A stretch of 64,000 bases of DNA, from positions 692,001-756,000 of the forward strand of contig NC_084682.1 in NCBI RefSeq assembly GCF_028389875.1, read 5' to 3'. Positions within the stretch are counted from its first letter, which is position 1. Every line of letters begins with the position of its first letter. A program made the translations under genes and the position numbers. The notes below the pieces were generated by a model. The model did not search any database, was not told the DNA's origin, and worked only from the letters and a program-made list of their open reading frames with translations. Of this stretch, positions 11,187-24,344 are shown in pieces. The DNA comes from Rhea pennata (lineage: Eukaryota; Chordata; Aves; Rheiformes; Rheidae).

Positions 11187-13320
11187 CATAGAATCATAGA
11201 ATCAGTAAGGTTGGAAGGGACCTCTGGAGATCATCTAGGCCAACCTCCCTGTTCAAGCAGGGTCACCTAGAACACATTAGACAGAGTTGCATCCAGGCAG
11301 GCCTTGAGTATCTCCAGAGAAGGAGACTCCACAACCTCTCTGGGCAACCTGTTCCAGTGCTCCATCACTCTCACAGGGAAGACATTCCTCCTCCTATTCA
11401 GGCAGAACTTCCTGTGGTTCAATTTTTGCCCATTGCCTCTTGTCCTTTCACATGGGACGACCGAAAAGAGTTTGTCCCCATCCCCTTGACACCCTCCCTT
11501 CAGATAGTTATACACATTGATAAGATCCCCCCTCGGTCTGCTCTTCTGCAGGCTGAAGAGGCCCAGCTCTCGCAGCCGTTCCTCACAGGGCATATGCTCC
11601 AGCCCTCTCTAGTAGCTCCATGTCTCTCTCATGCTGGGGAGCCCAGAGCTGGATGCAGTACGCGAGATGAGGCCTCACCAGGGCTGAGTAGAAGGGCAGG
11701 ATCACCTCCCTTGACCTGCTGGCAACACTCTTCCCAATGCACCCCAGGATACCATTGGCCTTCCTGGCTACAGGGGCACATTGCTGGCTCATAGTCAACT
11801 TGTCATCCACCAGACTGCCAGGTCCTTCTCTGCAGAGCTGCTCTCCAGAAGGTCAGCCCCCAGCTTGTACTGGTGCTGAGGGTTATTTTTCCCTAGGTGC
11901 AGAACTCTGCACTAGCGCTTGTTGAACCTCGTGAGGTTCCTCTCAGCCCAGCTCTCCAGCCTGTCCAGGTCTCTCTGAATGGCAGCATAGCCCTCAGCTG
12001 CATCAGCCACTCCTCCCAGCGTGGTATCATCAGCAAGCTTGCTGAGGAGACGCTCTGTCCCCTCATCCAGGTCATTGATGAAGAAGTTGAACAGGATGGG
12101 ACCCAGTACTGAGCTCTGGGGGATTCCACTAGCCACGAGCCTCCAACTAGACTCCACGCCACTGATCACGACCCTCTGAGCTCTGCCTTTCAGCCAGTTC
12201 TCAATCCACCTCACTGTCCGCTCGTCTAACCCACACTTCCGGAGCTTATGTAGGCAGATGTTATGGGAGACAGAGTCAAAAGCCTTGCTGAAGTCAAGGT
12301 ACACAACGTCCACTGCTCTGTCCTCATTTACCCAGCCGGACATTCCATCAGAGAAGGCTATCAGATTGGTTAAGGAGGATTTCCCCTTGGTGAATCCGCG
12401 CTGGCTACTCCTGATCACCTTCTTTCCCTCCATATGCCTGGAGATGACATCCAGGACGATCTGTTCCATCACCTTTCCAGGGATGGAGGTGAGGCTGACT
12501 GGCCTGTAGTTGCCTGGGTCCTCCTTCTTGCCCTTTTTGAAGACTGGAGTGACATTGGCTTTCTTCCAGTCCTTAGTTCTCCATGACTTTTCAAAGATGA
12601 TGGAAAGCAGCCTGGTAACAACATCTACCAGCTCCCTCAGTACCCGTGGGTGCATCCCATCCAGGCCCATGGATCTGTGGATGTCAAGCTTGCCCAGATC
12701 TCTAATCCTATCCTCCTCATCCGAAGGAAAGTCTTCTTTTCTCCAGACTTTCTCCCTTATATCCAGGCTCCAGGATTCCTGAGGGCTGCCCTTAGCGGTG
12801 AAGACTGAAGCAAAGAAGGCATTCAGTAATTCTGCCTTCTCTGTATCCTTCGTCACCGGGGCCTCCATAGTGGGCCCACATTTTCCCCAGTCCTCCTCTT
12901 GCTACTGATGTACTTGAAGAAGCCCTTCCTGTTGTCCTTAATGTCCCTTGCCAGCCTCAACTCCAAATGGACCTTAGCCTTCCTCGCAGCATCTCTACGT
13001 ACTCTGACTGCATTCCTATAATTCTCCCAAGTAGCCTGTCCCCTCTTCCACAGTCTGTGTACTTTCTTCTTCTGTCTGAATTTGGCCAGGAGCTCCTTGC
13101 TCATCCATGCAGGTCTCCTGCCCCCTTTGCTGGACTTCTTACTCATAGGGATGCACCGCTCTTGAGCTTGGAGGAAGTGATGTTTGAATACTAGCCAGCT
13201 CTTCTGGACCCCCCTTCCTCCTAGGGCCTTAACCCATGAGATTCCTCCAAGTAGGTCTCTGAAGAGCCCAAAGTCTGCTCTCCTGAAGTCCAGGGTTGCA
13301 CTCCTGCTTATGTTCACTAG
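11187..13320 (-). mobile_element. CR1 LINE retrotransposon, 5'-truncated
   Basis: A chicken-repeat-1 non-LTR retrotransposon, inserted on the minus strand. The left edge is the element's 3' end. It carries two tandem copies of the terminal octamer (ATTCTATG on the minus strand), preceded by the conserved CCCTTCCAACC block typical of bird CR1s. The right edge, near 13320, is a 5' truncation inside ORF2, before the reverse-transcriptase domain, so the promoter, ORF1 and the endonuclease domain are missing. 5' truncation without a poly(A) tail is usual for CR1. I see no convincing target-site duplication. The element is about 2.1 kb, against roughly 4.5 kb for a full-length CR1. It is only moderately decayed, with long stretches of readable protein, so it is the youngest CR1 in the window. 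Confidence 0.97.
11267..13317 (-). pseudogene. Broken CR1 ORF2, reverse transcriptase
   Basis: In an intact CR1 this protein nicks target DNA and reverse-transcribes the element RNA. Here only the linker, reverse-transcriptase and C-terminal regions remain, split into four frames: 12853-13317, 11912-12868, 11583-11810 and 11267-11593. Visible RT motifs in order are [19 protein letters not shown], then [11 protein letters not shown], the first catalytic block [15 protein letters not shown] with its aspartate intact, then [20 protein letters not shown], and [11 protein letters not shown]. The PQG turn has become PQS and the usual FADD box is LADD, with both aspartates kept but the aromatic residue lost. 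The C-terminal segment ends in a normal stop before the 3' end. At least three frame changes and no start make it non-functional. The N-terminal endonuclease is absent. Confidence 0.93.
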
Positions 13321-16300
13321 GTTTGAATTAATATGCAGTCATTTCAAGTGCTAGCAATTTACTGATAATTGGAACATTGGCTTATCCTGGAAAAAATAAT
13401 CTAGCCTTACAAGTTATTTTTCACATGTCACATTATGCAGCAGGAAAGCCAAATTTCCTTGTTTACAGGCTAGCAAGGAAGTATGTTGTTCATTAGCAAT
13501 TTGAAGGCAAGTACTCTTCCCTATCACTCACAAAATGTACTTTCTCCATTGTCAGGACACAGTGTTTTGGAGAGAAGCTTCAGACACCCTCTTCTGTTTC
13601 CAGGATAGGTGACATACAAAAAACTGTTGCAGTGACAATTACAACCTTTTATAAAGAGCAGTTATAGGGAAGTCCCTAGGGGTCCTAAGAATGAGAGTAT
13701 AAAATGGAAGGGCGGGAGCAAGATTTTTCTGGGCTGCTTCTGTTTGGAGGAATCTGTAATGTGATAGGGAAGACTTCCTAATCACTGCATCTAGTTGCAA
13801 AGAGGGATGGGTAAATCACTACAGTAATTATTTAAGCAATTTACTCAAAGATCCTTTGCAAATGCAAGAAGAGAGCTGGGGATGAGTGAAGGGGCTCTAT
13901 AGCTGCACATGCAGGAAGAACCCATTTAAACAATGCTGGATATTCCAGCCTGATATAGTGACCTTTAGGAAGCAAAATGTGTGGCTGTACTCTTCCCTAC
14001 TCTTTTCCAATACCCTCACCTTAGTTTACTACCTTTCTTGCCCCCAGAGAATTTGCCTGCCTTTACCTGTTTTGTGTGGCAAGATAACACAGTCTAGATA
14101 GGTATTGCAGTTGCTTTACTGTGTGTGTCATCCACGTCCCTTACATGAATTTATCCACCTCCCACACGGCAGGAAACATCTAGTGCTTTCTAAGTCTCTG
14201 CAGAGCAGTTCCCTGGTTGTGAGGCCTTGGTGACGCAATCTTAGAGCCATGGGACATGTGTAGCAGTCCCAGCATTGTGGGAGGGGTGAGGATACTGCAG
14301 ACTGCATGTTGTTGCTGCTCTGGGAGCTGCTCTGAGCTTCTGGGAGTGCTGATAAGATGAGATGTCTCAGGCCATGTCTGCACCATATACCATGGACGAG
14401 AGCACTACATAGAACTTTGTCACCTGGAAAAAAGTTCCTGTGCAAGCACTATTTCCAGGAGACATTTCTGCCTACTTTGAAATGAGTAATGCAAAAGTGC
14501 TTAAAAGGTCTTTAGCATAAAGATTTAGGCTACTGTATGTTAATTTCTGCAAGTTTCTTAAAAATCTAACCTGTATTCATATCGGAGGCACACCCTCCAA
14601 AATGTCTCCAAATAATCATTACAGAGAGCATGTCTTCTGGCTTGCTTACAGGAGTTAGTTTAAATGTCTGTAAGACTGCTACTTAATGAATTGCATTATA
14701 TTTCATGCAGTTGGTGATTGGTAGTTAACTCTAGCAACAGTATCAGTCTATCAGTAGACACATTTCAGTTTCAATTTATTGAATGCACTCTGATCATGGC
14801 CAAACAGTGCTTGCAGGAGAGACCTATCTTAGAAGCTAATGGAAACTGATACACGGAAAATGAAATCTATTTTCTCTGTTTGTGTTGTGTGCTCACTTTC
14901 CCAATTTGGTTCCACTTACAAGGGCTACTTAAGATGCTACCGTGTAATGAAAACAACTTTGTTATGGTCTGCAAGACAGGGGGGGAAACAAGAAGTTGCA
15001 TTTATTTGACACAATTTTGAGTCTCCACTGGGAGCACTTTAAATCTGTTCAATCCAGAGAGGAGTTGACCGTTATCTTTCTAGAGTCTTTTTTTCTCCTG
15101 TAGCTTTCTGTCGCCTTGTATAACTTCCGAGCCAAGCATGCAAGGGATCCTAATTGAAAGTTAAAGGAAGCTATTCTAGGGTAATTTAAAATACCTAGAT
15201 ATCTTTTGCTTCTGAATTCAGGAAGTTTCGCAGCCGTTCAGCCGTTAGTCTCTGTGCTCTGCTGTACGTGTCTTAGCAGGAGTCTTAAGTGGGATGGCAG
15301 TGACAAATTTAGCTGTAATAGCAGTTTCCAAAACTGATAAATGTTGAACATGGATACTAAACCAGAATGAACATGCATTGTTGCATCTGCTGTTGATTAG
15401 ATGAAAGTGCTTGCAGTTGAGACCTTGGCTATTAATTGCTATTATACTGCTATGTCATGTAAATCTATTTCTTTCTTAAAATTGTATTTGATGTATATTC
15501 TGATGGAGGCATGCAGGGCTACAGTTCTGGCTCTTACAGACATATGGGCCATAGAACCTGCATCTCATTCGTGTTCTGGTTTAGCTCCTCCTATTGATCT
15601 TGTCTTAAATGAGGGTGGTAAGTGTTTTATGCTGCAGGTCAGTACACAACAGCAGTGCAGTTGCATATTGAGTGAGGCCACTGGGAGACTTCGAAATAGC
15701 TGAAATAAGCAGGAACTGTGGCTTAGGCACCCTTGAGGATCTGGACCCAAGGACCCAGGTCTCAGAGGAAGCCTCTGGAGTTAATGGTGGCATTACCCAA
15801 GATGTTTACCTCCCGTGTTTAGTCAGAGAGGGTTTTGACAGACAATTTGGGCAGCTAAAAGCAAGGAAGACAAATCATTAATGATACTGAATTTCTTTTC
15901 TTGTGAAATACTAATTTTATATCAAAACAGAACTGGCAAGAGGGATAGTCCTCTTGTGAGTGTAGCAGGGGGACTGGAATAACAGCAGTTTTCCTATTGC
16001 AACTTCTGTTTATATCTCATACATTTTTAAATTGATTTTACTGTAGAAGTGAAAATCTTCATGGTACAAATATTTGATAGTTTTCATGTTATGCTTTTGA
16101 CCTGTGAAAATGTGTTTGCAGCAAAGATCAGGTAAACACTCTGAAGATAAACAACTATGAATATAAGACTCACAGTGCTAGCATAAAACTTAACATATGT
16201 AAAATTAAGCACTTCTAAAGAGGTTGATTTCTTTAGCGAGTTTGGTGCTCATGAAAGCTGGCAAGCTGACAGCCCCGAGAGCAATGATACCACCTTGCCT

Positions 16301-16784
16301 GCCTGCATGAGACAAATCTGTCCCTGTGTGGCTGAGCGTTAGAGCATGGTTAATTCCTCAGTGGCGATTCCAGTCTTTTCCTTCTCTGCCTAAGTACTAA
16401 TGACAATTTGCAGGAAGCAAGATTCAGTCTGCCAGGAGCCAGGCTGGGACAATCATTCAACTTCACTCACATAGGTTTCTTGATGGAAATAGCTTTCAAT
16501 CACTAGTACCAACCCGGGGACAATTGAAACCAGCAATCTAGAGTCTCCTCATAGCCAATCCTTCATAGCCAATTAGCAGTCTCTTGAGCTATCAAGTACC
16601 CTTCAGTCTCCTTTATACTTTCTCACACAGAGCTGCAGAGCCCAAAGGCCCAATAAACAGCTCCTATCTTCCTCCCTCCTGTTCTTTGTTTACCACCACT
16701 TGTATCTTCCATGTTTGGTTAGGAGATAAGCAGTTCCTGCCTTGCAGGGTGTTCCTGGAGCGTAACACCAAGGGGCTGTAGTTG
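13321..16784. other. Unannotated sequence
   Basis: No gene or repeat that I can support. The frames around 14.1-14.4 kb and 15.4-15.9 kb are short, overlapping and unrecognised. Confidence 0.5.
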
Positions 16785-16985
16785 TTTAACAATAATGATA
16801 GTACCTGCACTTCTGCAGTACCTGGGAAATACCTGTCCTTGGTGACATCTTCTCTAAGGTCCACAGCAGCCCCATGCAGATGAGTACTGTGGTCTCAACT
16901 TTAGATAAATGGCTTGCTGAAAGTCATTTGGCAGCTTATGGCAAAGCTAAAATTAGAATCTGTGTCTTCCTAACACCAAGTATAA
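16785..16985 (+). mobile_element. Ancient MIR/L2-type SINE
   Basis: The left part (AACAATAATGATAGTACCTG, then CACTTCTGCAGTACC) and the right part (GGCTTGCTGAAAGTCATTTG, then GCAAAGCTAAAATTAGAATC) follow, in order, the layout of the old amniote MIR/L2-tailed SINEs as I remember them. The matched consensus blocks are the repeated AATAAT lead-in, the GACTTGCCCAAGGTCAC-like block and the GAACCCAGGTC-like block. The copy is heavily diverged, so family assignment is approximate. Confidence 0.6.
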
Positions 16986-17602
16986 TCCTTATTCCCGGAG
17001 ACTATGCATTCTTAAAGGGTAATTAATTTGATGTTTGGATGAGGACATTGAGAGAGACATCTTATTTACAAAAAGCTTCCTAGTGGAGTTTTCAAGAGAA
17101 CAGTGATCCAGAGAGAGTGCAGTATGTGTTACTGTTAATGTAAAGGGACATTGTTATCTGTGTTGCGCCGCTGAATTCCGTTAAGTTTTTTATTCACCTT
17201 GTTCTCAGGAGAAACGCTTTTTCATTTGAAACCTCTACCAATTGGAACCTATTGCTATTTCATTTTTTGAGCCTGAAAGGAAATGGGCTGCTGCTCAATC
17301 CTGAAGATACACTGCTTAAAGTGCTATTGACTCAATAAGAATAAACAGAATAAGACAACCTGGGCCAGCTTCTCAGTTAACAGCTCCAAACAATATCTCT
17401 TGTTTGCACATGCAAAGAGGTCATTGCACTGCTGACTATCGCGGCTTCTGGGAACAGAAGTGGTGTTTGAACTTACGAAGGTGGATATGCCCAGTAATAT
17501 GTATGTATACTGGACTTTATCTTCATTTATGCTAAGGCCTCTTTACACTGCCAGTTCTTCTTTAAGTTTTGCAAGTATATCCATTCTCCTATTCTTTTTT
17601 AG

Positions 17603-17763
17603 GCAATTGATCAAATATGTGAAGGCCAGTATTGTTGTTCATGCCTTCTGCAGCCAAAGGCCTTTTCTGAAACCGAAGATGCTCTACCTTTCACTAACAC
17701 TTGAAAGTTGTATTGGCAGATCATGGAAGAAGGAAGGTTGTGGTCTGTGGAAAAAACTATGAG
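17603..17763 (+). other. Candidate exon A (161 bp)
   Basis: It is preceded by a clean pyrimidine tract (CCTATTCTTTTTTAG) and followed by GAG then GTGAGT, a strong donor. The reading frame from the left is open until a TGA at 17760-17762, one base before the donor. The other two frames stop earlier. It would therefore be non-coding, a 5' untranslated exon, or an exon with a terminal stop. I do not recognise the translation. Confidence 0.35.
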
Positions 17764-17989
17764 GTGAGTAGTGCCTGGTCATAGATCTTGGATCACTGGA
17801 TTGGAGGTGGGGGTGCAGGTTTAGCTCATGTATGTCCCCTTCTCAGATCTCAAGTCCTTTGGTAAAATTCTGATAGCAAACTGCTTCCTACTTTGTATTA
17901 AGATTAATGTTCAAACAACCATTGTCCCGTAAATCTCTCTCAGAGGCTTTTCTCAGAACAAATAGTTAGCAAGAGAACAAGGCATCTGT

Positions 17990-18310
17990 TTGAAAATGAA
18001 AGGAATTCTGGTGTATTTATTAAGCAGGTAACCTCTCTCTTGAAATGTCAGTCTGACTGTTCATCTTCCTCTGGATACAGTTATAAACGCATTACGACAG
18101 AAAATGTTACATCCTGTATTTATTTACAAGGAGAAAGAGTCATTGAGATTAATTGCTCAATTGAATATGCAATGCGGTAAACACTTATTTAGAAATGATT
18201 GTTTGTGTTTAATTATGACATACAGGATAAGTTTAACAGTCATAAATTTTTCATTGGATTGTGAATGCAAATGCGAGCATTGAAATACATCTGTGAAATG
18301 CAGAAATCAT
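17990..18310. promoter_or_regulatory. Candidate conserved non-coding element
   Basis: An AT-rich stretch dense in developmental transcription-factor-like motifs: TTAATTGCTCAATTGA, TTTAATTATGAC, an octamer-like ATGCAAAT at about 18268, and CATCTG-type E-boxes nearby. It has no ORF or repeat. Motif density alone is weak evidence and conservation could not be tested here. Confidence 0.2.
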
Positions 18311-20640
18311 GGGCCAGGCTCTCCCTTTATACTAGCCTTCCTATAGTATAACTCTCTCGAGCCTTGTTTATGTGAGCTTAAGAAATTAACTCGTAGTTGG
18401 TAACAGACGTGGAACTGCAGGTTGATTTAAGCCTGGGTCTTTCCAGAAAAGCATCCGTTGGTTTATATCTCTGCCCTGTCTTCCATCTTGTTTACGAACA
18501 ACGATTCTTCCTTGCAGAATTAGCAAAGGACTCACCCTGAAAATACACAACAACCATCTGTCCTTGCAGAAGCAGCCATGGACTCATTCTGAAAGTAAAA
18601 ATGACAACCTGTTTTCCCCTGACTCATCTCAGCAGACCAATGCTGGGCCACAGCCACGTGGTGGTGCTGGGGAAGGCCTCTGCATGGTTTGAAAGCCGTG
18701 GTTAGGACTACTGTGTGCTCTCGTACACGCGTCCTGTGTGCACGTGGCGGAAGAGTTTGCAGACCCAGCACGTGCTAGGCAGCCTGTCTCCCTTTTGTCA
18801 ATGTGGCAGATGAAAAGCTGTTAATAAATGTACCATAGAGAGTGGCTTAGAAAACAGAAAGTACTTGGTTTTGCTTATTTTTTTTTCTCCATAAAAAGTT
18901 TTACACTGAGCAGTGGCTTTAATTAGCAGCAAGGGATTAACTCCCTCTTATACTTTGGGCACAGTAAGAAAGTAGAAAGGACTAAGGACTTAAACTAATT
19001 CTTAGTAGATTCCCAATAAAATAGAAAAACTTTTTTTCCCCATAAAAATAACTTTTCAACCAATTCAGCTGCTCTTAATGGTTTGTTAAATTCTAATGTT
19101 TCTAAGCATACAATGAAACCCTACAGGTTTCCAACAATCATTCTTTATCAGATGATTTTCCCAGCTTTTCTCTCCTGTTTCCCGTGGTCATGGAAGAAAA
19201 TGAAAAAACAGATGTATGGGACAAAAAAGGTTAAGCAAGAGAAGATGAGCCAGAAAACGAAAAGGAGAGTAGGGGTAGAGAGAGGAAATTTAATCAAAAT
19301 GGAAAATTTCTGTGACAAAGAAGTTTCCTTTTTCCTCACACAAAAATGTGTGGTTCGTACAGGGAGGCAGAATATTGTCTTGATCTAGCCTACTCATTTG
19401 AGGAAAGAAGATGTATTTCCCAGCTGTTGAAACCTGGCATGATAATAAAAGACAAGTATTTTTGTTTCTGTAGTACTGAAGTTAATCTCTCATGGGGCAA
19501 AATCTATCACTCTCTGAGTTTCATAATGTTTAATTTTGTATTAGGGAAGGAACAAACTGGTTTCTTCTTGTACAGTTGCACAGTGAGTCTTTTTACATGC
19601 TTAAAGGCAAGTGCTCATTTTCTGAGCAGTCACATATGCCATTGAGTGATGACATTTTTCCATTTTACTGTCTGCAATGCTGGACAGAACGTTACATTTC
19701 TGATGAAAATTTTCATTGCAACCTATCTTTTTGACCAAAATTAGAAGAGATTTTCAACAAAAAGAAGGATGTTCTTTTCATTTATTGCTCTTGAATACCA
19801 TGTTCTCCTGCTGGTGTAGGTTTATTTTGTATTGGTTTAACCACTGAATTACTGCAAAAATATGATTGGAAAAATGAGATGTGGTGGAACTGAATTCCTT
19901 ATTCAGTTCACTGTGAATGCACACCCTAGGAAGAAAGCATTTGCTGCGAGTCAGCAAAAGGTATTCTTTGCAATGTGATCGAAACTATTTGCTCACATGA
20001 TTACGACAACATATTTTTATTACTTACTAAAAGATTTCTATTACTGTCTGTATTTCAGGAAAAGCTCTTAAAGCTGACTTTAATTAGAAGTTGATAACTA
20101 CAGTTGAAAGTCTGTTTTTAAAGACTTTCAGTAATCTGGGAAAAGTTGTTCATTATTTGGGGGGGAAAGGGTCCCTTTCATAATTAACTAGCCTGAGTCA
20201 TTCTGTATATATGTAAATATTCTTATACTGCATGTGGACTAAAAGAATTATGAAGCACTGGTTGTAAAGTAGCTTCTAGATACTTTTTCTGGTGAGTCAT
20301 AGACGGTCATCTGCAGTCCCAGTGGTAGTGAACAGAGGTCTTGCCATGGGGAGACACTTTGAGGGCAGACTTGCTAACATTTAAGAGAAAAACATTTAGG
20401 GACCACATTGACCTTTTTGTTTTTCTTGTACATGGCCTACTTCTTATCAAGTCCTCTGATTTCTCTGCAGTAGACATCCAAATGTGGAAAACTATTTTCT
20501 AACCAAAGCAGTATATTCTTATCAGTAAGCTGTGGTTATTTCTGATGTTTCAAATGCTGTAATTGAGGCATGTCGTAAAAGAAGTTAAGTAGCTCTATGT
20601 ACATTGGTTTTCCATTTATTTAATAGGTGCGGTATAACAC

Positions 20641-20682
20641 TAATCTTGGTTTAAAATAAACTAATCTTGGTTTAAAATAAAC
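20641..20682. repeat. Perfect 21-bp tandem duplication
   Basis: Two identical adjacent 21-base copies, each beginning TAATCTTGG and ending AATAAAC. This looks like a recent replication-slippage duplication. The surrounding sequence from 18.4 to 23.0 kb holds no supported gene. Confidence 0.95.
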
Positions 20683-23008
20683 TTCTAATGTGTTGCAACA
20701 GCTGTCAGACTGTGCTCTTCAAGGACCTGCATCCAGGTCAGCAGTATCCCTGTGTCGGATTCCAAGATGATGACCCATTATAGGATGTTATATAAAAAAG
20801 AAATCTTCCTGGGTTAGGCAGAAGGTCAAAGACTGTCAAAAGTTTACTATAACATAGCTGAAAGCTGGAATCCCTTGAAGATATATTAGCTGTATCACAG
20901 AGCAGGATTTCAAGGCAATATGTGAACCTAACAGGTCTTGAGGCCGTATTTCAAGGGCATGGGAGTGGGGTGTGGGGGCAGTGTTACACATGAGCAGACT
21001 TAAAAATAGAATGTACAGAAAGGGACGATCCCAGTCGATGAAGTGCTGCTGACCTTGTCATCAAACCTTAAGATGAAATATCTGCCCAGATGGGTTCCGT
21101 TTATATTTTCAGACTATTTTAATAGTGATACTGGACTGAGTTCTACCTGTGATTTACAGCCCTCATCACAAAGATTATCCTCCGGTAACTTGGCAGAAGG
21201 GCCGCTCTTTGCCCGGGGGGCTGCAGAGCTGTGGATGTTCCCTGCAACCATTTTATTGACCTTTGGTTATGGTGCCCCAACTGTGAAACAACAGAGGACT
21301 CGCTTAACCTTCAAATGTGTAGTCACCCACAGACCTTGTGCAGGGGGTGAGGGGGAGACGAAGAAAGTGGACAGGCTGCATGTGGATGTTTGCATTTCTG
21401 TCCATTTTGACTCCATTTATTTGTCATGCGCCCCACTGTATTCTCAGACTTACACATATATACCTTTATTCTTTGATTAATAAGATGTAAGAGGTTATAT
21501 GTAGCTATTGGGATGCAATGGATCAATTCTGGTTAAAGCTAATTCACTGAAGAATAAATTGTACATAGTAAGAAGCAATTTGGAGATAGGAGTGTTAAGC
21601 CAAAGGTGCTACTGTTCAAAACATTTTCCAGGACTCTACCTTTAGATTATTCCTTGTTCATTCTCAATTCTCTCCTAGTGTCCTGGTTGAAGGACACCTT
21701 TAAAATGAGGGATGAGCTATAATGAGGAAAGAGATGAAAATTAATCAAAGATGACACTAGAAATGATGTGAAAAATAATTTCTTTGGCATAGTATTCAGA
21801 TGTGAGGGAGTATGTATTTATGTGTGTATTTATATGCAAACACATATACAAAAACTGACACTGCTCATCACTTGTAACACTTGTGAAAGACTACACAAGG
21901 TGAAAACTAATAACCTCTAAGTAGAGGTGGGGGATGACCTTTAACTAAGGCTTTGGAGTGAGATTCAGAAATCGTGGACTCGCTTCTCATCTCTCTCTCA
22001 ATTTTCCTTTGTGATTTCAGGTAAAATCTTGGGGATCTGTTTCAGCAAGGCACTGAGTCACAACAGTTAACATATGAGATGAGTCAGATGCTGAAATACC
22101 CTGTTCTGCTGCGCTATGGCTCTTTATTTCCCTTTTTCTAAAGTGAGGATAGGAAGTTTTCCTTTTCCCTGCAGGTTTTGCTCTCAGCAGTGCTATTGCA
22201 CTGTTCCAGATTTCAAACCAGCCTTTTACAGCCCCAAACATCACAGGTGACAGCACCAGATCCTGTTCCAGTTTCAAACAGCATAGCTGTTAAAAAACAG
22301 ACTTAACTACATGAGACACACTGAAGATGGGCTGGAGAAAAAGGGAGGAAGAATGATAGAAATGAAATGTCATTCCTGAGCTGTGCCTGCAAACACTGAC
22401 TGAAGATCAGTCTTTGGGTTTACAACACACAGGGGCTATTAAGTTTTACACAGTGCCTAGTGTTTTGCACTAAAATTGGGTGTCACTCTGAGATCTGTAG
22501 GAGTCCAAAGTTAGTCACATTCTGCTGTAATGTGAGAACACTGAATGTTCATCGGCAATGGAAGGATATTTATATTTCCCTGGTGAAGTACCTGCCAAAC
22601 TCCATGTTCTGAAAATTGTTTGCAGCTGCCTGCTAAATGGCCTAGTGTTCTAGCTGCTTCAGTGCCAGGAGATACACTGAAGTGGGCAGTGATAGACAGA
22701 AGTTCATTTTTTCTTGTGGTCAGCAATAGTTAGGCTTTTGTGCAGGAGGCAGTGTGCAGTTACTTGTGAATGCCCCATATTTTCTTGTAGAGTGACTTAC
22801 TTGTCTCCAGAGGAGGGATGGATTAGGATGGATGCTAATGGCCTGTGGTCACATACTGTGTCCGTATCTGCAGATGAGCTACAAACATCTGAACACAGAT
22901 GTTTTACCTTCCTTTGGTTTGGGTTATCTGTTGTCAGGAGAAATGCTTTAACATGCACACCTCTGAAAGCTGCCAGACTGCAAATGAATGTTTCCTGCTT
23001 ACTTCTAG

Positions 23009-23145
23009 GATGCATGCAGAGGGCAACCAGAGAGTCTGTCCTCAGCTCGCCTTCCCAATGCAATTCCAGCCCTGATGCAACAAGGAGGAGGATCTATGAG
23101 CCCTGATTAAGCCACGACGCATTGCATGCTGCATGTTCAAGGAAG
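23009..23145 (+). other. Candidate exon B (137 bp)
   Basis: The left boundary is TTTCCTGCTTACTTCTAG and the right boundary is CAAGGAAG then GTAAAG, an acceptable donor. Every frame entering from the left hits a stop within the segment. An ATG at 23133 leaves four codons plus one base at the donor, and that phase continues in the next candidate exon. A second ATG at 23124, in another frame, would meet a TGA early in the next exon. Confidence 0.33.
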
Positions 23146-24310
23146 GTAAAGAAATGTCCTTTTCAAAACCTGGTAAATGTCTCTAAGCCTATCAATCATA
23201 CTCTTCTTGATGTTGTGGAAGAACAGGAGGTGACTGTTGGGATACTAGTGAGACCAGCCATATCAGCACCCAGGCCTGGCTGTCGTGTATGAGGCTTCTA
23301 CACAGAGGAAGGCAATAAACAGCTCTCCACGTCCAGTGTTACCCTGGTTCAGCTCCTTCCGCCTTGGGAGCAAAGAAATTACCAAAACTGCAGTTCTTCG
23401 TATAATTTGGCATCTTTTATTTAGGATCCTTATTCAAAGTCCCTTGGAGTCTTCCTGCTGATCCTAACAGCATTTGGACGAGACCTTGTATCAGCAGACA
23501 AACATAATAAACAAGGACAGTGGAATCCAATTTTCACTTAGTGTTTTCTTACCAGCATACTGTTCTAACAATGCTGCATGATGATAGGCTTATTGTGCCA
23601 GATTTCTCTACACAACCACTGCATTATATTCCATAAACACGTTTATTGAGCCTTTTTTTAACTAGAAGCATGTAATATATAGGTTCTAACTTGTTTAATG
23701 AAGCATGATAATTGAATGATAATAGTTGTTCTTTGAAAGTTCTGAAAGGAGATGGAAATCTGTTAGAATCAATGTATTGTCTACAGGGAAATACTCCATC
23801 TCTGAAAGAAACTGGTGACTTGTTATTCTATGAAATGAGAAAATATTGCTATTTATGAAGCACATTTATAAAACTTACACTACACTTTTAAAGAGTTGGC
23901 TTAAGGGCATATACTACAATCCACATTTATCAAACAATGCGCATGTAAGTGAATCACAAAACCAACTTCAATTAAAAACAGATTTCAGAAGTAATGTAGC
24001 ATGTAGACACTAAAGCTCTAGCAGAAGGAATATGTACCTGGTTAGAGAATCAAATGCTACTCTCAAAACCTGGACTGGTGGTATTTTAGCCTCTAATATA
24101 ACTGAGTTCCCGTAAAATGTACTGGAATGAATCATGGTAAAGATGATGGTGCCAAGCAGTGGTGGCTTTTATGAACACTCTCAACTTATTGTTACAGTAT
24201 CAGTCGTACAGTGCCAGTCTGTATAACCTGAGCAAGACATTAAATTAGGTGCCCCCTCTATAGGAATGGAAGACAGCGGGACATTTCCCTGAAGGAACAA
24301 GCACACAAGC

Positions 24311-24312
<2 letters not shown>

Positions 24313-24344
<32 letters not shown>
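24313..24344. repeat. Poly-T tract (32 bases)
   Basis: An uninterrupted T run without an attached recognisable retrotransposon. Avian CR1 does not leave poly(A) tails, so this is treated as simple sequence. Confidence 0.95.

Noticed and set aside
12853..13317. Separate host gene encoding a basic protein
   Set aside because: The translation (for example RRPAWMSKELLAKFRQKKKV) is the standard CR1 ORF2 region upstream of the reverse transcriptase, continuous with it after a frame change.
24313..24344. Poly-T as the tail of a minus-strand L1-type retrocopy
   Set aside because: No processed gene or SINE body lies next to it, there are no visible target duplications, and CR1 (the active avian LINE) does not leave poly(A) tails.
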